A stretch of 13,850 bases of DNA, from positions 1 to 13,850 of the forward strand of contig JBBQBM010000013.1 of assembly GCA_038317375.1 (NCBI GenBank), given 5' to 3'. Position 1 is the first letter of the stretch; every line of letters starts with the position of its first letter. Made by a program: the position numbers and the translations under genes. Origin of the DNA: JBBQBM01 sp038317375 (GTDB taxonomy: Bacteria > Patescibacteriota > Saccharimonadia > Saccharimonadales > JAGQMS01). Shown in pieces: positions 5,270 to 11,996 of the stretch. The notes under the pieces are model-generated. The model had not been told where the DNA came from, searched no databases, and saw only the letters and a program-made list of their open reading frames with translations.

Positions 5270-5650
5270 GGCCGAGGCCCACTCTTTTTCGAACTTTTGA
5301 CGCTTTTTATGAACCCAGGCTTTTTTAGCTTCCTCGTCTGGGAATTTTTCGTCACCTTTGTCTTCTAACTCTTCGAGCAGTGTGTAGTAGTTTGGTACTT
5401 CGAGTAAATGTTCATAAGCAATCTTGCCTGAAGAATGGTAATCTAGTCGTTCTATTACTTTACTAGCTTCACCACCCAGAATTCCTGAATGTTCTTGTTC
5501 TTCCTTGATACCTTGGATGAATTCGCCTAGATCTACTCTGTCCCAATTAACGCCAATTTCGTCGCCAATTTTCTTGGCGTGCGCAAGCGTCAAGTTCGGC
5601 CATTTCTTAGAATAATCATGCTCATAAAAATCTTTTGTTGAACTGCTCAT
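5261..5650 (-). CDS. DUF5661-family protein
   Basis: 129 aa from ATG 5650, chosen because GGAG (5656-5659) lies 5 nt before it; a TTG at 5668 would add six residues. Soluble and highly charged. The block IGDEIGVNWDRVDLGEFIQG, then EEQEHSGI..., then GKIAYEHLLEVPNYYTLLEELE matches the DUF5661 pattern (IG..lgidW....eeF..G...E.EH...GKiA..HL.E.PdYY..L..mE). Its function is unknown. The conserved EH and HL.E.P.YY residues could suggest metal or ligand binding, which is speculation. It is transcribed away from the VIT1-like gene through a shared promoter region. Confidence 0.8.
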   Translation of the reverse strand: MSSSTKDFYEHDYSKKWPNLTLAHAKKIGDEIGVNWDRVDLGEFIQGIKEEQEHSGILGGEASKVIERLDYHSSGKIAYEHLLEVPNYYTLLEELEDKGDEKFPDEEAKKAWVHKKRQKFEKEWASALA

Positions 5651-5680
5651 AAAATCTCCATCTCTCAAGTTACTGGTAAT

Positions 5681-5690
5681 AGTATAAACT
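5681..5690. promoter_or_regulatory. Overlapping divergent -10 boxes
   Basis: AGTATAAACT contains TATAAA on the plus strand (12 nt before ATG 5700) and TATACT on the minus strand (5681-5686, upstream of the DUF5661 gene). Both genes appear to use the same ~10 bp, so their transcription may be mutually exclusive. Confidence 0.5.
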
Positions 5691-5699
5691 GTTTGAAGT

Positions 5700-6200
5700 A
5701 TGGTGGGAATAAAAAGAACAAAAGCAAGTAATCATATCGAACAGTTTGTATACGGCGCAACAGACGGTACTGTCACGACCTTTGCGGTAGTTGCTGGCTC
5801 GGCCGGTGCTGGGTTTTCATCTAGCGTGGCTATAATTCTTGGAATTGCCAACTTGCTGGCTGATGGCTTTTCTATGGGAGTTAGTTCTTACCTTGCGATT
5901 ATGACCGAGCCGCAAATGATGCGGACAAAGGCTCTTAACAAATCTCTCACCACATTCTTTAGTTTTGTGACAGTTGGCTCAGTCCCATTACTATCATATC
6001 TTTTCTTTAATGATCATTTGTTCTTGTGGTCATGTATCTTTACGTCGATTGCCTTTTTGTTTATTGGCTCACTTAGAGGTCGTGTAATCAAGAATAGTAG
6101 CGTGTCTAAAAGTATAATCGGCACACTATTGCTCGGTAGTATCGCTGCGGTGGTTGCATATGCTTTAGGTACTTTCTTGGAATCTGTCATCGCAAAATAA
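5700..6200 (+). CDS. Short VIT1/CCC1-like transporter
   Basis: 166 aa. The N-terminus IEQFVYGATDGTVTTFAVVAG followed by GIANLLADGFSMGVSSYLA matches VIT1/CCC1 iron/manganese transporters (canonical iR...fGanDGlvttf..vaG and lAdalSMg.geYls). About five hydrophobic segments are seen. The long cytosolic metal-binding helical domain found between TM2 and TM3 of plant VIT1 is reduced to a short polar stretch (MTEPQMMRTKALNKS). Likely divalent metal export into or out of the cell; the substrate cannot be read from sequence. Its likely promoter overlaps that of the divergent gene. Confidence 0.8.
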   Translation: MVGIKRTKASNHIEQFVYGATDGTVTTFAVVAGSAGAGFSSSVAIILGIANLLADGFSMGVSSYLAIMTEPQMMRTKALNKSLTTFFSFVTVGSVPLLSYLFFNDHLFLWSCIFTSIAFLFIGSLRGRVIKNSSVSKSIIGTLLLGSIAAVVAYALGTFLESVIAK

Positions 6201-6202
6201 AA

Positions 6203-6223
6203 AACCCTACACATGGCAGGGTT
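6203..6223. terminator. Bidirectional terminator after the VIT1-like gene
   Basis: Arms AACCCT (6203-6208) and AGGGTT (6218-6223). On the minus strand the hairpin runs into TTTTTTATTTT. On the plus strand it is followed by CTTTATA. Sequence and placement resemble the tRNA-His terminator at 6418, so it is probably a duplicate of it. Confidence 0.7.
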
Positions 6224-6230
6224 CTTTATA

Positions 6231-6251
6231 TGGGGTGGCTGATGGGAGTTG
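6231..6251 (-). pseudogene. Duplicate of tRNA-His 3' end, ending in the T-loop
   Basis: 21 bases identical to 6446-6466 of the intact tRNA-His: CCA, C73, acceptor 3' strand, T-stem 3' strand and T-loop to C56. The match stops within the T-loop. A terminator like that of the real gene follows on the minus strand. Confidence 0.8.
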
Positions 6252-6277
6252 CCTTGGCCTACGGGTTTCTCGACTAG

Positions 6278-6291
6278 GGCTATGGGAGTTG
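6278..6291 (-). pseudogene. Second, decayed tRNA-His 3' copy
   Basis: GGCTATGGGAGTTG matches tRNA-His GGCTGATGGGAGTTG with one base deleted. It again ends at the same T-loop base, and the 84-bp element begins one base further on. Confidence 0.6.
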
Positions 6292-6292
6292 G

Positions 6293-6376
6293 TCACCTTC
6301 GGCGACCCCGAAACTTCGCGATTGAAAACAAGTTTTCATCGGAAGGTTTCCTTGCGAATAGCCACAGGCTTTTCTC
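6293..6376 (-). repeat. 84-bp T-loop element, copy A
   Basis: This segment lies between the two halves of a tRNA-His T-arm (ATGGGAGTTG at 6282-6291 and ACCCACGACA at 6377-6386). It aligns without gaps to 13751-13834 at 61 of 84 positions. On the minus strand it forms stem 1 AGCC-TGT-GGCT (plus outer pairs), stem 2 TGAAAAC-TT-GTTTTCA and stem 3 GGTCGCC-GAA-GGTGACC, the last extending into T-loop base C56. No ORF is conserved between the copies. Confidence 0.75.
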
Positions 6377-6417
6377 ACCCACGACAATCGTGGATTCAAC
6401 AATCATTCCAATAGAAA

Positions 6418-6438
6418 AACCCAGCACAAGGCTGGGTT
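6418..6438 (-). terminator. Intrinsic terminator of tRNA-His
   Basis: Perfect 8-bp stem AACCCAGC/GCTGGGTT with loop of 5, followed on the minus strand by TTTTCTAT. It starts 7 nt after the encoded CCA. Confidence 0.85.
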
Positions 6439-6445
6439 CTTCTAT

Positions 6446-6523
6446 TGGGGTGGCTGATGGGAGTTGAACCCACGACATCCAGTACCACAAACTGGCGCTC
6501 TAACCAACTGAGCTACAGCCACC
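6446..6523 (-). tRNA. tRNA-His(GTG)
   Basis: 78 nt including G-1 (6523) opposite C73 and encoded CCA. Acceptor GTGGCTG/CAGCCAC, D-stem GCTC/GAGC, anticodon stem CCAGT/ACTGG with loop TTGTGGT (anticodon GTG), T-stem GTGGG/CCCAT and loop TTCAACT. The extra G-1:C73 pair is diagnostic for histidine tRNA. Confidence 0.97.
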
Positions 6524-6539
6524 ATGTTATCGCTTGGTG

Positions 6540-6548
6540 ATTGTAGCA
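6540..6548 (-). promoter_or_regulatory. Extended -10 promoter of tRNA-His
   Basis: TGCTACAAT on the minus strand, 16 nt before the mature 5' end at 6523. Confidence 0.55.
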
Positions 6549-6572
6549 TTTACCTCTGTTGTTTGGCTAGAG

Positions 6573-6902
6573 TTATTCTTTAGCTGGCTTGGCAGAGACG
6601 ACCTTAGATTTGTCGTATGGGCGCTTAACAGCGAAGTTATATACAGGTGCAGCTAATGTACCGAGTCCGACGAAGTGCAAGACTATCCAGAGTGTACGGT
6701 TAGGCACGTCAGCATGTGAAATAACATGAATCAATGTCACAATCCACCAAACAAAAAGTGCGATTCCCGCAAGTATTAGCGGGATAAATATGGCAAGCAC
6801 GAACTTCCCAGCAGTTGTACAGGTGCCGTTTGTGCTTTGTAGAACTCCGTCGACATAACAATATCCGTTAACGTACTCAATTGATTTTGCGAATAATTCC
6901 AT
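6573..6902 (-). CDS. Small membrane protein of unknown function
   Basis: 109 aa from ATG 6902, which has GGAGG 11 nt upstream; an in-frame ATG at 6920 (115 aa) sits ~12 nt after the -10 box and cannot be excluded. The N-terminal region is extracytoplasmic-looking with two cysteines (YCYVDGVL...GTCTT). Then come a helix (KFVLAIFIPLILAGIALFVWWIVTLI), the motif HVISHADVPNRTLW, a second helix (IVLHFVGLGTLAAPVYNF) and a basic tail KRPYDKSK. The short linker with DVPNRTLW between two helices recalls small PLDc_N-type membrane proteins, but I do not assign a family. Confidence 0.7.
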   Translation of the reverse strand: MELFAKSIEYVNGYCYVDGVLQSTNGTCTTAGKFVLAIFIPLILAGIALFVWWIVTLIHVISHADVPNRTLWIVLHFVGLGTLAAPVYNFAVKRPYDKSKVVSAKPAKE

Positions 6903-6932
6903 AACTTTATAAACCTCCATTAGTTTAGAAGT

Positions 6933-6941
6933 ACTATAGCA
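6933..6941 (-). promoter_or_regulatory. Extended -10 promoter of the 6902 gene
   Basis: TGCTATAGT on the minus strand, 12 nt before ATG 6920 and 30 nt before the preferred ATG 6902. It lies just downstream of tRNA-Arg on the same strand. Confidence 0.5.
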
Positions 6942-6949
6942 CTAAAGCT

Positions 6950-7026
6950 TGGTGCCCCGGGCAGGACTTGAACCTGCGACCTTGAGCTTAGAAGTCTCCT
7001 GCTCTATCCAGCTGAGCTACCAGGGC
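6950..7026 (-). tRNA. tRNA-Arg(TCT)
   Basis: 77 nt with encoded CCA. Acceptor GCCCTGG/CCGGGGC (one T-G), D-stem GCTC/GAGC, T-stem GCAGG/CCTGC, loop CTTCTAA with anticodon TCT. The anticodon stem GGAGA/GCTCA has only three Watson-Crick pairs; 27-43 (G-A) and 31-39 (A-G) are mismatched. Co-transcribed after tRNA-Gly, with one base between them. Confidence 0.93.
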
Positions 7027-7027
7027 A

Positions 7028-7102
7028 TGGTGCGGGTGGAGGGAATCGAACCCTCGTCCCAAGTTTGGAAAACTTATATACTAACCGTTGTACTACACCC
7101 GC
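7028..7102 (-). tRNA. tRNA-Gly(TCC)
   Basis: 75 nt with encoded CCA. Acceptor GCGGGTG/CACCCGC, anticodon stem TAAGT/ACTTG with loop TTTCCAA (anticodon TCC), T-stem GAGGG/CCCTC, loop TTCGATT. First gene of a two-tRNA unit. Confidence 0.96.
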
Positions 7103-7113
7103 ACGTACATGCG

Positions 7114-7122
7114 ATTATAACA
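7114..7122 (-). promoter_or_regulatory. Extended -10 promoter of the tRNA-Gly/Arg unit
   Basis: TGTTATAAT on the minus strand, 11 nt before the tRNA-Gly 5' end and immediately after the murA stop codon. Confidence 0.65.
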
Positions 7123-7124
7123 GA

Positions 7125-8648
7125 TTACAGCCCACGTTCGACAGTAATATTTGCGCCTAACTCGTTGAGCCGATTGGCGAGCTCCTCATAGCCGCGGTTG
7201 ATGGTATAGACATTACGCAGGGTTGATTCTCCCGGTGCAGCGAGCATCCCGATTAGTAGCATCACAGCGGGTCTAAGACCGTTAGGGCAGATTATATCGG
7301 CGGGACGCCACCGAGTTGGGCCGTTTATAAAAACCCTATGAGGGTCGGCGAGCTGAATATCAACGCCAACTTTTTTTATTTCGGTGTACATTAGTGCTCG
7401 ATCTTCAAAAACCCAGTCATGTATTAGAGTCCTACCACGTGCTACTGCAGCAATTGGTACAAAATAGGGAAGATGGTCAATATTTAGTCCGGGGAAGGGA
7501 CGTGCATAGACTTTTTCCTCTGGAGCTACTAACTTGCCGTCATGCTTCTTAATCGTAATATCGACTAGATCCGTGAAGCCGTTATCGGCTTTATACGGAT
7601 CGGTTATCTCATATTTCAGTCCCATTTTTTCGAGTATCAAGAGTTCTAATTCTAAGAACTCAATTGGCGCTCTTTTAACAGTGATTCTAGAGTTGGTGGT
7701 TATGGCCGCTGATATAAAGGTCATAGCCTCGACCGGGTCTTCGCTCGGCGAATAGGTGATGCTTCTTTTAATGTTCTTGATCCCCCGAACCCTTAGGGTA
7801 GTAGTGCCGACGCCTTCAATTTTTACACCCAACTTCTTAAGGAAGAAGCACAGATCTTGGATGGCATAATTAGCGCTAGCCATTTTAATTATTGTTTCTT
7901 GCTCTATCTTGGAGGCAGCCATAAGTACGTTTTCGGTTGTCGTATCGCCGGACTCATACAAGACAATATTCCGCTTAGCTGGTATCGGGTGTGAGGTAAT
8001 ATGATACGCACCAGCTCTTGTTTCGACACTCACGCCGAGCTCTTCGAGGGCGTAAATATGTGGAAGGACGCTTCTTTTTCCTAGTTCACAACCGCCAGCA
8101 AAAGGCAGCTCAAATTTAGGCTTAAGGTGCATCAATGGACCAATAAACATTATTACAGCCCTGGTCTTTTTAGCGGACTCCTTATTAATACTTAACATGT
8201 TAAGTATTTTTGGGGGCTTAATTTCTAGATCGTTACCGGGCAGCCATTTAACCGAAACACCGATACTTTGCAGCACTTCAACAATTCTGTTCACCTCCTC
8301 GATTCGGGCAACCTTCTTGAGCCTTGTGGTTCCAGAGTTGAGTAGGCTGGCGCATAGCAAAGCGACGGCAGCATTCTTTGACGTTTTGACAGTTATAGAC
8401 CCAGTAAGCTCACGGCCTCCTTGAATTTTTAACGACATCGCCGAAGATGAAATATTGATCAGTTGTTTGTTTAGGACGTCACTGATCCGAGCTACTGTAT
8501 CGAGTGACAGGTTTTGGAGTCCGTGCTCCATTCGATTTACGGCACTCTGGCTTGTGCCGAGCAACTTCGAAAATTCTGATTGCGATAAACCGCGATCTTT
8601 TCGATTCTGTGCGATAAGTTCGCCAATTTTTTGTATATCGCTACTCAT
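7125..8648 (-). CDS. murA: UDP-GlcNAc 1-carboxyvinyltransferase (MurA) with N-terminal XRE-type HTH
   Basis: 507 aa, about 85 longer than ordinary MurA. Residues 7-62 form an XRE/HTH_3 domain (IGELIAQNRKDRGLSQSEFSKLL, then SQSAVNRMEHG, then LDTVARISDVL). From ~72 the EPSP-synthase-like fold of MurA begins. K91-N92 corresponds to Lys22-Asn23 of E. coli MurA. GGCELGKR (185-192) holds the PEP-binding, fosfomycin-target Cys187 and the conserved Arg. D391 in NID matches catalytic Asp305, and R459 in GLRPAV matches Arg397. It therefore looks catalytically intact for the first committed step of peptidoglycan synthesis (enolpyruvyl transfer from PEP to UDP-GlcNAc). The HTH suggests DNA binding or dimerisation coupled to cell-wall precursor status, which is inference. 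It starts 41 nt after the relA/spoT stop and has its own extended -10 box. Confidence 0.93.
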   Translation of the reverse strand: MSSDIQKIGELIAQNRKDRGLSQSEFSKLLGTSQSAVNRMEHGLQNLSLDTVARISDVLNKQLINISSSAMSLKIQGGRELTGSITVKTSKNAAVALLCASLLNSGTTRLKKVARIEEVNRIVEVLQSIGVSVKWLPGNDLEIKPPKILNMLSINKESAKKTRAVIMFIGPLMHLKPKFELPFAGGCELGKRSVLPHIYALEELGVSVETRAGAYHITSHPIPAKRNIVLYESGDTTTENVLMAASKIEQETIIKMASANYAIQDLCFFLKKLGVKIEGVGTTTLRVRGIKNIKRSITYSPSEDPVEAMTFISAAITTNSRITVKRAPIEFLELELLILEKMGLKYEITDPYKADNGFTDLVDITIKKHDGKLVAPEEKVYARPFPGLNIDHLPYFVPIAAVARGRTLIHDWVFEDRALMYTEIKKVGVDIQLADPHRVFINGPTRWRPADIICPNGLRPAVMLLIGMLAAPGESTLRNVYTINRGYEELANRLNELGANITVERGL

Positions 8649-8659
8649 TTAATACAAAA

Positions 8660-8668
8660 ATAATATCA
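8660..8668 (-). promoter_or_regulatory. Extended -10 promoter of HTH-murA
   Basis: TGATATTAT on the minus strand, 11 nt before ATG 8648, in the 41-nt AT-rich gap after the RSH gene. Confidence 0.55.
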
Positions 8669-8689
8669 TAAACGATATAAATAATATAG

Positions 8690-10141
8690 TTATGACTTGG
8701 CGAGACGTCGCCTTAGGTTGCTCCTTGCTTGGCTAGTGGTGGCCCAATCCAGCCATCTCTCGTCAATTTCCTCTTTTGGGCTAGTAATGATATTGACGAT
8801 TTGCTGACTTCGAAGCTTAGTATTCAATGGCACTATTTTACCGTCGACACGACCCTTCGAAGCTTTGTTGCCAATTTCTGAATGAACTAAATAAGCAAAG
8901 TCTAAGACTGTTGCCCCATATGGCAGGTCTATAACATCTCCTTTTGGAGTTAATACAAAGATTCTATCTGAGAAGAAGTTAGTGGTTAGGCTTTCTAGGT
9001 ATTCGGACCCATCGTCGCTAAATTGCTGGAAGTCACCAAGTTCGTTTAGCCACTCAACAGATTGCTTTGTTAGTCCATTTTCTTGAGTCATCTTATAAAT
9101 ACCATGTGCGGCAATCCCATATTCGTTATACAGGTGCATACCTGTAGTTCGGATCTGGATTTCTATCACTGGCCCACTGCCACTAAACACTGCCGTGTGC
9201 AGGCTTTGATAGCCGTTTGGTTTGGGCAATGCGATGTAGTCTTTTACTCTGCCTGGCACGGGCCGCCATCGGCTATGTATTGCTCCCAACGCAACGTAGC
9301 AGTCCGGGGTTTTCTCGACAATGACTCTAAAAGATATTAGGTCGTAGATCTCATCGATGTTCCAGTTTTTCTTCTCGAGCTTTTTATAAAGACTGTATAT
9401 ACCCTTAATGCGTTTGTCGATCTCTGGTTGATACCCTAGAACAGGTATCATTAACCCCACCAAGCTACCTTCGATGTCCTGGGCTATTTCATCTTCGTCT
9501 CTTAACTTACCCTCCATAAGGGTCTTGGTTTTACTAAATTCTTTCGGGAAGGCGAAGGGGAAGGCAAGATCGTTTAGAGTCGAGACTATTTGTCCCATAC
9601 CGAGGCGGGACGCCAGTTGTGCGTGGATTAGTATGCTCTCACGAGCGATACGTATCTGCTTATCTTCCGACAGAAAATGTAATGTTTCGAGGTTATGCCA
9701 GCGGTCGCACAGTTTGATAACAATCACATCTACATCATTAGCTATGGCGACAAAAAACTTTCTGAGGCTTTCTACGTGCCTGTCGTTGCCCTGATACTTC
9801 ACTTTACCCAGTTTGCTAACGCCGTCGACGAGACCGGCTACCTTTTTACCAAATTCTTTCTCGATCTCTTTATAAGTAGTCTTGGTATCTTCTATGGTGT
9901 CGTGTAATAAACCGGCGGCTATCATGTCTATTCCGGAGCCAAGACCGGCTATCTTTAGTGCAACTGGCACGCAGTGGCCGGTAAAGTAGAGGTCGCCGTT
10001 CGCTCTTGTTTGATCGGCGTGCTTCTCGAGTCCGAATTTAAAGACACCACTCAAAAACTTTTTCTCTTTAGTGCCGAGAGTTAGCTCGGGGTTCTGAATC
10101 TTCAAATCTGTAATAAACTTCTGGAAATCGCTTGTAGCCAT
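8690..10141 (-). CDS. rel: Bifunctional-type RelA/SpoT homologue (HD, synthetase, TGS; no ACT)
   Basis: 483 aa against ~700-750 in long RSH proteins. The HD hydrolase domain is intact: TGH (H56), LLHDTIEDT (H80-D81) and KLCDRWHNLETL (D146, N150). The synthetase domain has YDLISFRVIV (266-275), PGRVKDYIALPKPNGYQSLH (296-315), EIQIRT (327-332) and MH..NEYGIAAH. The RVKD sequence is the RxKD form typical of bifunctional Rel/SpoT rather than the ExDD form of RelA. A TGS domain follows (DRIFVLTPKGDVIDLP, about 391-455) and the protein ends in a basic helix (SQARSNLRRRLAKS), so helical/ZFD/ACT (RRM) modules are missing. It should make and degrade (p)ppGpp; ribosome sensing through TGS may remain, while C-terminal ACT regulation is lost. 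It is divergent from the XRE-DUF3467 gene. Confidence 0.93.
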   Translation of the reverse strand: MATSDFQKFITDLKIQNPELTLGTKEKKFLSGVFKFGLEKHADQTRANGDLYFTGHCVPVALKIAGLGSGIDMIAAGLLHDTIEDTKTTYKEIEKEFGKKVAGLVDGVSKLGKVKYQGNDRHVESLRKFFVAIANDVDVIVIKLCDRWHNLETLHFLSEDKQIRIARESILIHAQLASRLGMGQIVSTLNDLAFPFAFPKEFSKTKTLMEGKLRDEDEIAQDIEGSLVGLMIPVLGYQPEIDKRIKGIYSLYKKLEKKNWNIDEIYDLISFRVIVEKTPDCYVALGAIHSRWRPVPGRVKDYIALPKPNGYQSLHTAVFSGSGPVIEIQIRTTGMHLYNEYGIAAHGIYKMTQENGLTKQSVEWLNELGDFQQFSDDGSEYLESLTTNFFSDRIFVLTPKGDVIDLPYGATVLDFAYLVHSEIGNKASKGRVDGKIVPLNTKLRSQQIVNIITSPKEEIDERWLDWATTSQARSNLRRRLAKS

Positions 10142-10162
10142 ATCCTACAAGTATATATTGCC

Positions 10163-10191
10163 TTGCCTAAGCTCACCATTGTTATTAGAAT
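10163..10191 (+). promoter_or_regulatory. Promoter of the XRE-DUF3467 gene
   Basis: TTGCCT (10163-10168), 17 bp, TAGAAT (10186-10191), then 8 nt to ATG 10200, so the mRNA is probably leaderless. The same 58-bp gap must hold the rel promoter: TATACT on the minus strand, close to ATG 10141. Confidence 0.55.
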
Positions 10192-10199
10192 AAGATTAT

Positions 10200-10718
10200 A
10201 TGGGACGAGAGACTAAACTATTTGGACTAGAGCTAAGAGCCTTGCGTAGCCAGCATAAAGAGTCGTTAGCTGAGGTGTCTGGAGCTGTTGAAATTGATGT
10301 CACAACACTCGGTGAGATCGAGTCTGGAAATAAGCTGCCAAGTGAGGACGTCGTTATGCTACTCATTAATCATTTCTCGCTGCGTGAAGAAGAGGCGCTG
10401 AAATTTTGGCGTTTGGCGGGCTTTGATAGTTCGATTAATGGATCTATAGCAGGTGATATCCAGGCCGAGAACACCAATATGGTTATTAATGATAATAAGG
10501 TTCTATATACAGACATGGTTCAAGTTAGTGCTAATAATTACGGAGTAATTTTGAACTTTCTACAGGGCATAGGTAGTGACGGCAAACCAAGCGCTGTGGC
10601 GCGTATCGGCATGAGTCGCGAACATGCGAGGAGTGTGATTGAAGTTTTACAGCGCACCGTCGACCTTGCCGAAAATCCGAAAGATACGGCTCCGAAGCGT
10701 CTCATCGACGGCAAGTAG
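10200..10718 (+). CDS. XRE-family HTH protein with C-terminal DUF3467-like domain
   Basis: 172 aa. Residues ~8-65 form an HTH_3-type domain (FGLELRALRSQHKESLAEVS, then IDVTTLGEIESGNKLPSEDV, then LLINHFSLREEEALKFW). After a polar linker, residues ~104-160 (YTDMVQVSANNYGVILNFLQ, then ARIGMSREHARSVIEVLQRTVDL) match the pattern of DUF3467: a beta segment naming a ligand-type strand, then ...R..ms.eHa..l...L...i. DUF3467 proteins are small and of unknown function. The combination suggests a regulator with a folded sensor or oligomerisation part. It is divergent from rel and may control that short intergenic region; the evidence for this is only its position. Confidence 0.75.
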   Translation: MGRETKLFGLELRALRSQHKESLAEVSGAVEIDVTTLGEIESGNKLPSEDVVMLLINHFSLREEEALKFWRLAGFDSSINGSIAGDIQAENTNMVINDNKVLYTDMVQVSANNYGVILNFLQGIGSDGKPSAVARIGMSREHARSVIEVLQRTVDLAENPKDTAPKRLIDGK

Positions 10719-10737
10719 GTTATCGATACAACGGTTG

Positions 10738-10746
10738 TGTTAAAAT
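10738..10746 (+). promoter_or_regulatory. Extended -10 promoter of the uORF/DMT transporter
   Basis: TGTTAAAAT, six bases before ATG 10753, which would therefore be the 5' end of the mRNA. Confidence 0.55.
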
Positions 10747-10752
10747 TTAGGC

Positions 10753-10803
10753 ATGCAAGTTTACCGAAGTTACCTCGGTCTCAAAGTCGGCCGCAAGTTA
10801 TGA
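10753..10803 (+). CDS. 16-codon upstream ORF overlapping the DMT start
   Basis: Encodes MQVYRSYLGLKVGRKL and stops at TGA 10801-10803, overlapping the next ATG (10800-10802) as ATGA. With the -10 box six bases upstream, it would be translated from a leaderless mRNA and would deliver ribosomes to the transporter start, which has no Shine-Dalgarno of its own. It could be a coupling leader or an attenuating peptide. Chance occurrence is possible, since it is short. Confidence 0.4.
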   Translation: MQVYRSYLGLKVGRKL

Positions 10804-11669
10804 ATCCACTAATCATCCCACTACTAGCAGCTGTAGCTCAGGCGGCCAGTTTAATCGATGCAAAGATTGGGATCACTAAGCGACATATTTCTCTGCGTGA
10901 CTATATACCGGGACTTTTTTTATTTCTTACAATCACGGCCCTAATCAGTCTTATAAAATTAGGCGATGTAAATTATTCAATTGTTTCGGAAAGAGCTAAC
11001 TTACTGCGCCTTTTCCTAATAATCCTTGTTGCGGCAATCTGGAATGTCTTGTTTTATAAAGGAGTTAGCAAAGAGAAAGCTAACACAGCCGAAGGCATTA
11101 TGGTGATCATGCCTTTAGCGACAATCGCCATCTCCTGGCTATTCATTCCAGAGAATTTCAGCCTTCCGATTCTCGTAATCGGCGTATCAGCCACGGCGCT
11201 TGTGGCGTGGGCCTATTCAGCCCACGGCAGACTATACAAGATAGACAAGTATGCTCTAATGCTAGCGGCGGCTGTAGTATTAATCGGTTTCGAAAACGTC
11301 CTGGTTTCTCAGTTACTGTCCAGCAACGCACTATCTCCCGCCTCGCTCTACGCCCTGAGGGCGACGGTTTTATTTGTTTTGTTCTACTGTATATATCGCC
11401 CAAGATTTTCTCGGGTTAGTAAGAAGCATTTCAGTTTTCTAGCAATCTCGGGAGTCTTAGGTACGACAGGGATGCTACTGAGGTTCTACGGCTTGAAAGA
11501 GGCGGGGGTAGTAGCGACTTCATTAATGTTAATTCTCTCGCCGATAATTGTTCTTTACTTCGCTAGGCACTTTCTGCACGAAAAGGTTAAGAAACAACGA
11601 GTTTATGCGATGGCCCTTGTCTTGGTTCTTATAGTTATGGCTACAATCTTGAATTACAAAAATATATAA
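10800..11669 (+). CDS. DMT/EamA-like transporter
   Basis: 289 aa from ATG 10800. A GTG at 10737 would add 21 residues but overlaps the promoter, and the first membrane helix begins right after MNPL. About ten hydrophobic helices form two similar halves. The second half has the typical EamA ending: LYALRATVLFVLFYCIY, GTTGMLLRFYGLKEAGVVATSLMLILSPIIVLYFARHFLHEKVKKQ, then a last helix. Members of the drug/metabolite transporter superfamily export or import small metabolites; the substrate is unknown. Translation is probably coupled to the 16-codon uORF by an ATGA overlap. Confidence 0.75.
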   Translation: MNPLIIPLLAAVAQAASLIDAKIGITKRHISLRDYIPGLFLFLTITALISLIKLGDVNYSIVSERANLLRLFLIILVAAIWNVLFYKGVSKEKANTAEGIMVIMPLATIAISWLFIPENFSLPILVIGVSATALVAWAYSAHGRLYKIDKYALMLAAAVVLIGFENVLVSQLLSSNALSPASLYALRATVLFVLFYCIYRPRFSRVSKKHFSFLAISGVLGTTGMLLRFYGLKEAGVVATSLMLILSPIIVLYFARHFLHEKVKKQRVYAMALVLVLIVMATILNYKNI

Positions 11670-11693
11670 TAGTTGGGGTAGACTTTAAACAAG

Positions 11694-11996
11694 ATGAAAA
11701 AAACTAAAACTAGTAGTCGCAACAACGTATATTTCGACATCTGGAGCATCACTCATTTAGTAGTTGGAATAATATTTGGGTGGCTTATGTCGCCGGCCGT
11801 TGCTTTAGCCATATTGGTGCTTTGGGAGCCGTTTGAAATTTTTGTTTTGTCGCCTTTGCTTGGGAGGGTTGGAATAATTTTTGGATTTGAAAGTCTACGA
11901 AACTCGCTATCCGACATAGTTTTTGACGTCATTGGTGTGTTTTTGGGCGCCTACGTCCTAGGCTCGCTCATCACCCCGTCTTTTCATTTGTTTTGA
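11694..11996 (+). CDS. Small membrane protein, DUF2585-like
   Basis: 100 aa. Three hydrophobic stretches with conserved-looking polar residues: DIWSITHLVVGIIFGWL (16-32), LVLWEPFEIFVLSPLLG, then FESLRNSLSDIVFDVIGVFLGAYVLG. The set D.WS..H...G, WE.fE and NSlsDi..D..G resembles DUF2585 (UPF0314) membrane proteins, but the match is by eye and weak. The buried His, Glu, Asn and Asp could be an active site in the membrane. It starts 24 nt after the transporter stop; a TAGACT box 9 nt before the ATG may be its own -10. No function assigned. Confidence 0.6.
   Translation: MKKTKTSSRNNVYFDIWSITHLVVGIIFGWLMSPAVALAILVLWEPFEIFVLSPLLGRVGIIFGFESLRNSLSDIVFDVIGVFLGAYVLGSLITPSFHLF

Noticed and set aside
6293..6376. 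Group I intron or tmRNA-like insert in a tRNA
   Set aside because: 84 bases is too short for a group I catalytic core, and there is no tag-peptide reading frame or tmRNA-like acceptor domain pairing.
6249..6467. 72-aa open frame through the tRNA-His repeats
   Set aside because: It covers tRNA fragments and the 84-bp element; the corresponding frame is not kept in copy B.
9474..9794. 106-aa open frame on the plus strand
   Set aside because: Antisense to the HD/synthetase region of rel, whose motifs are intact.
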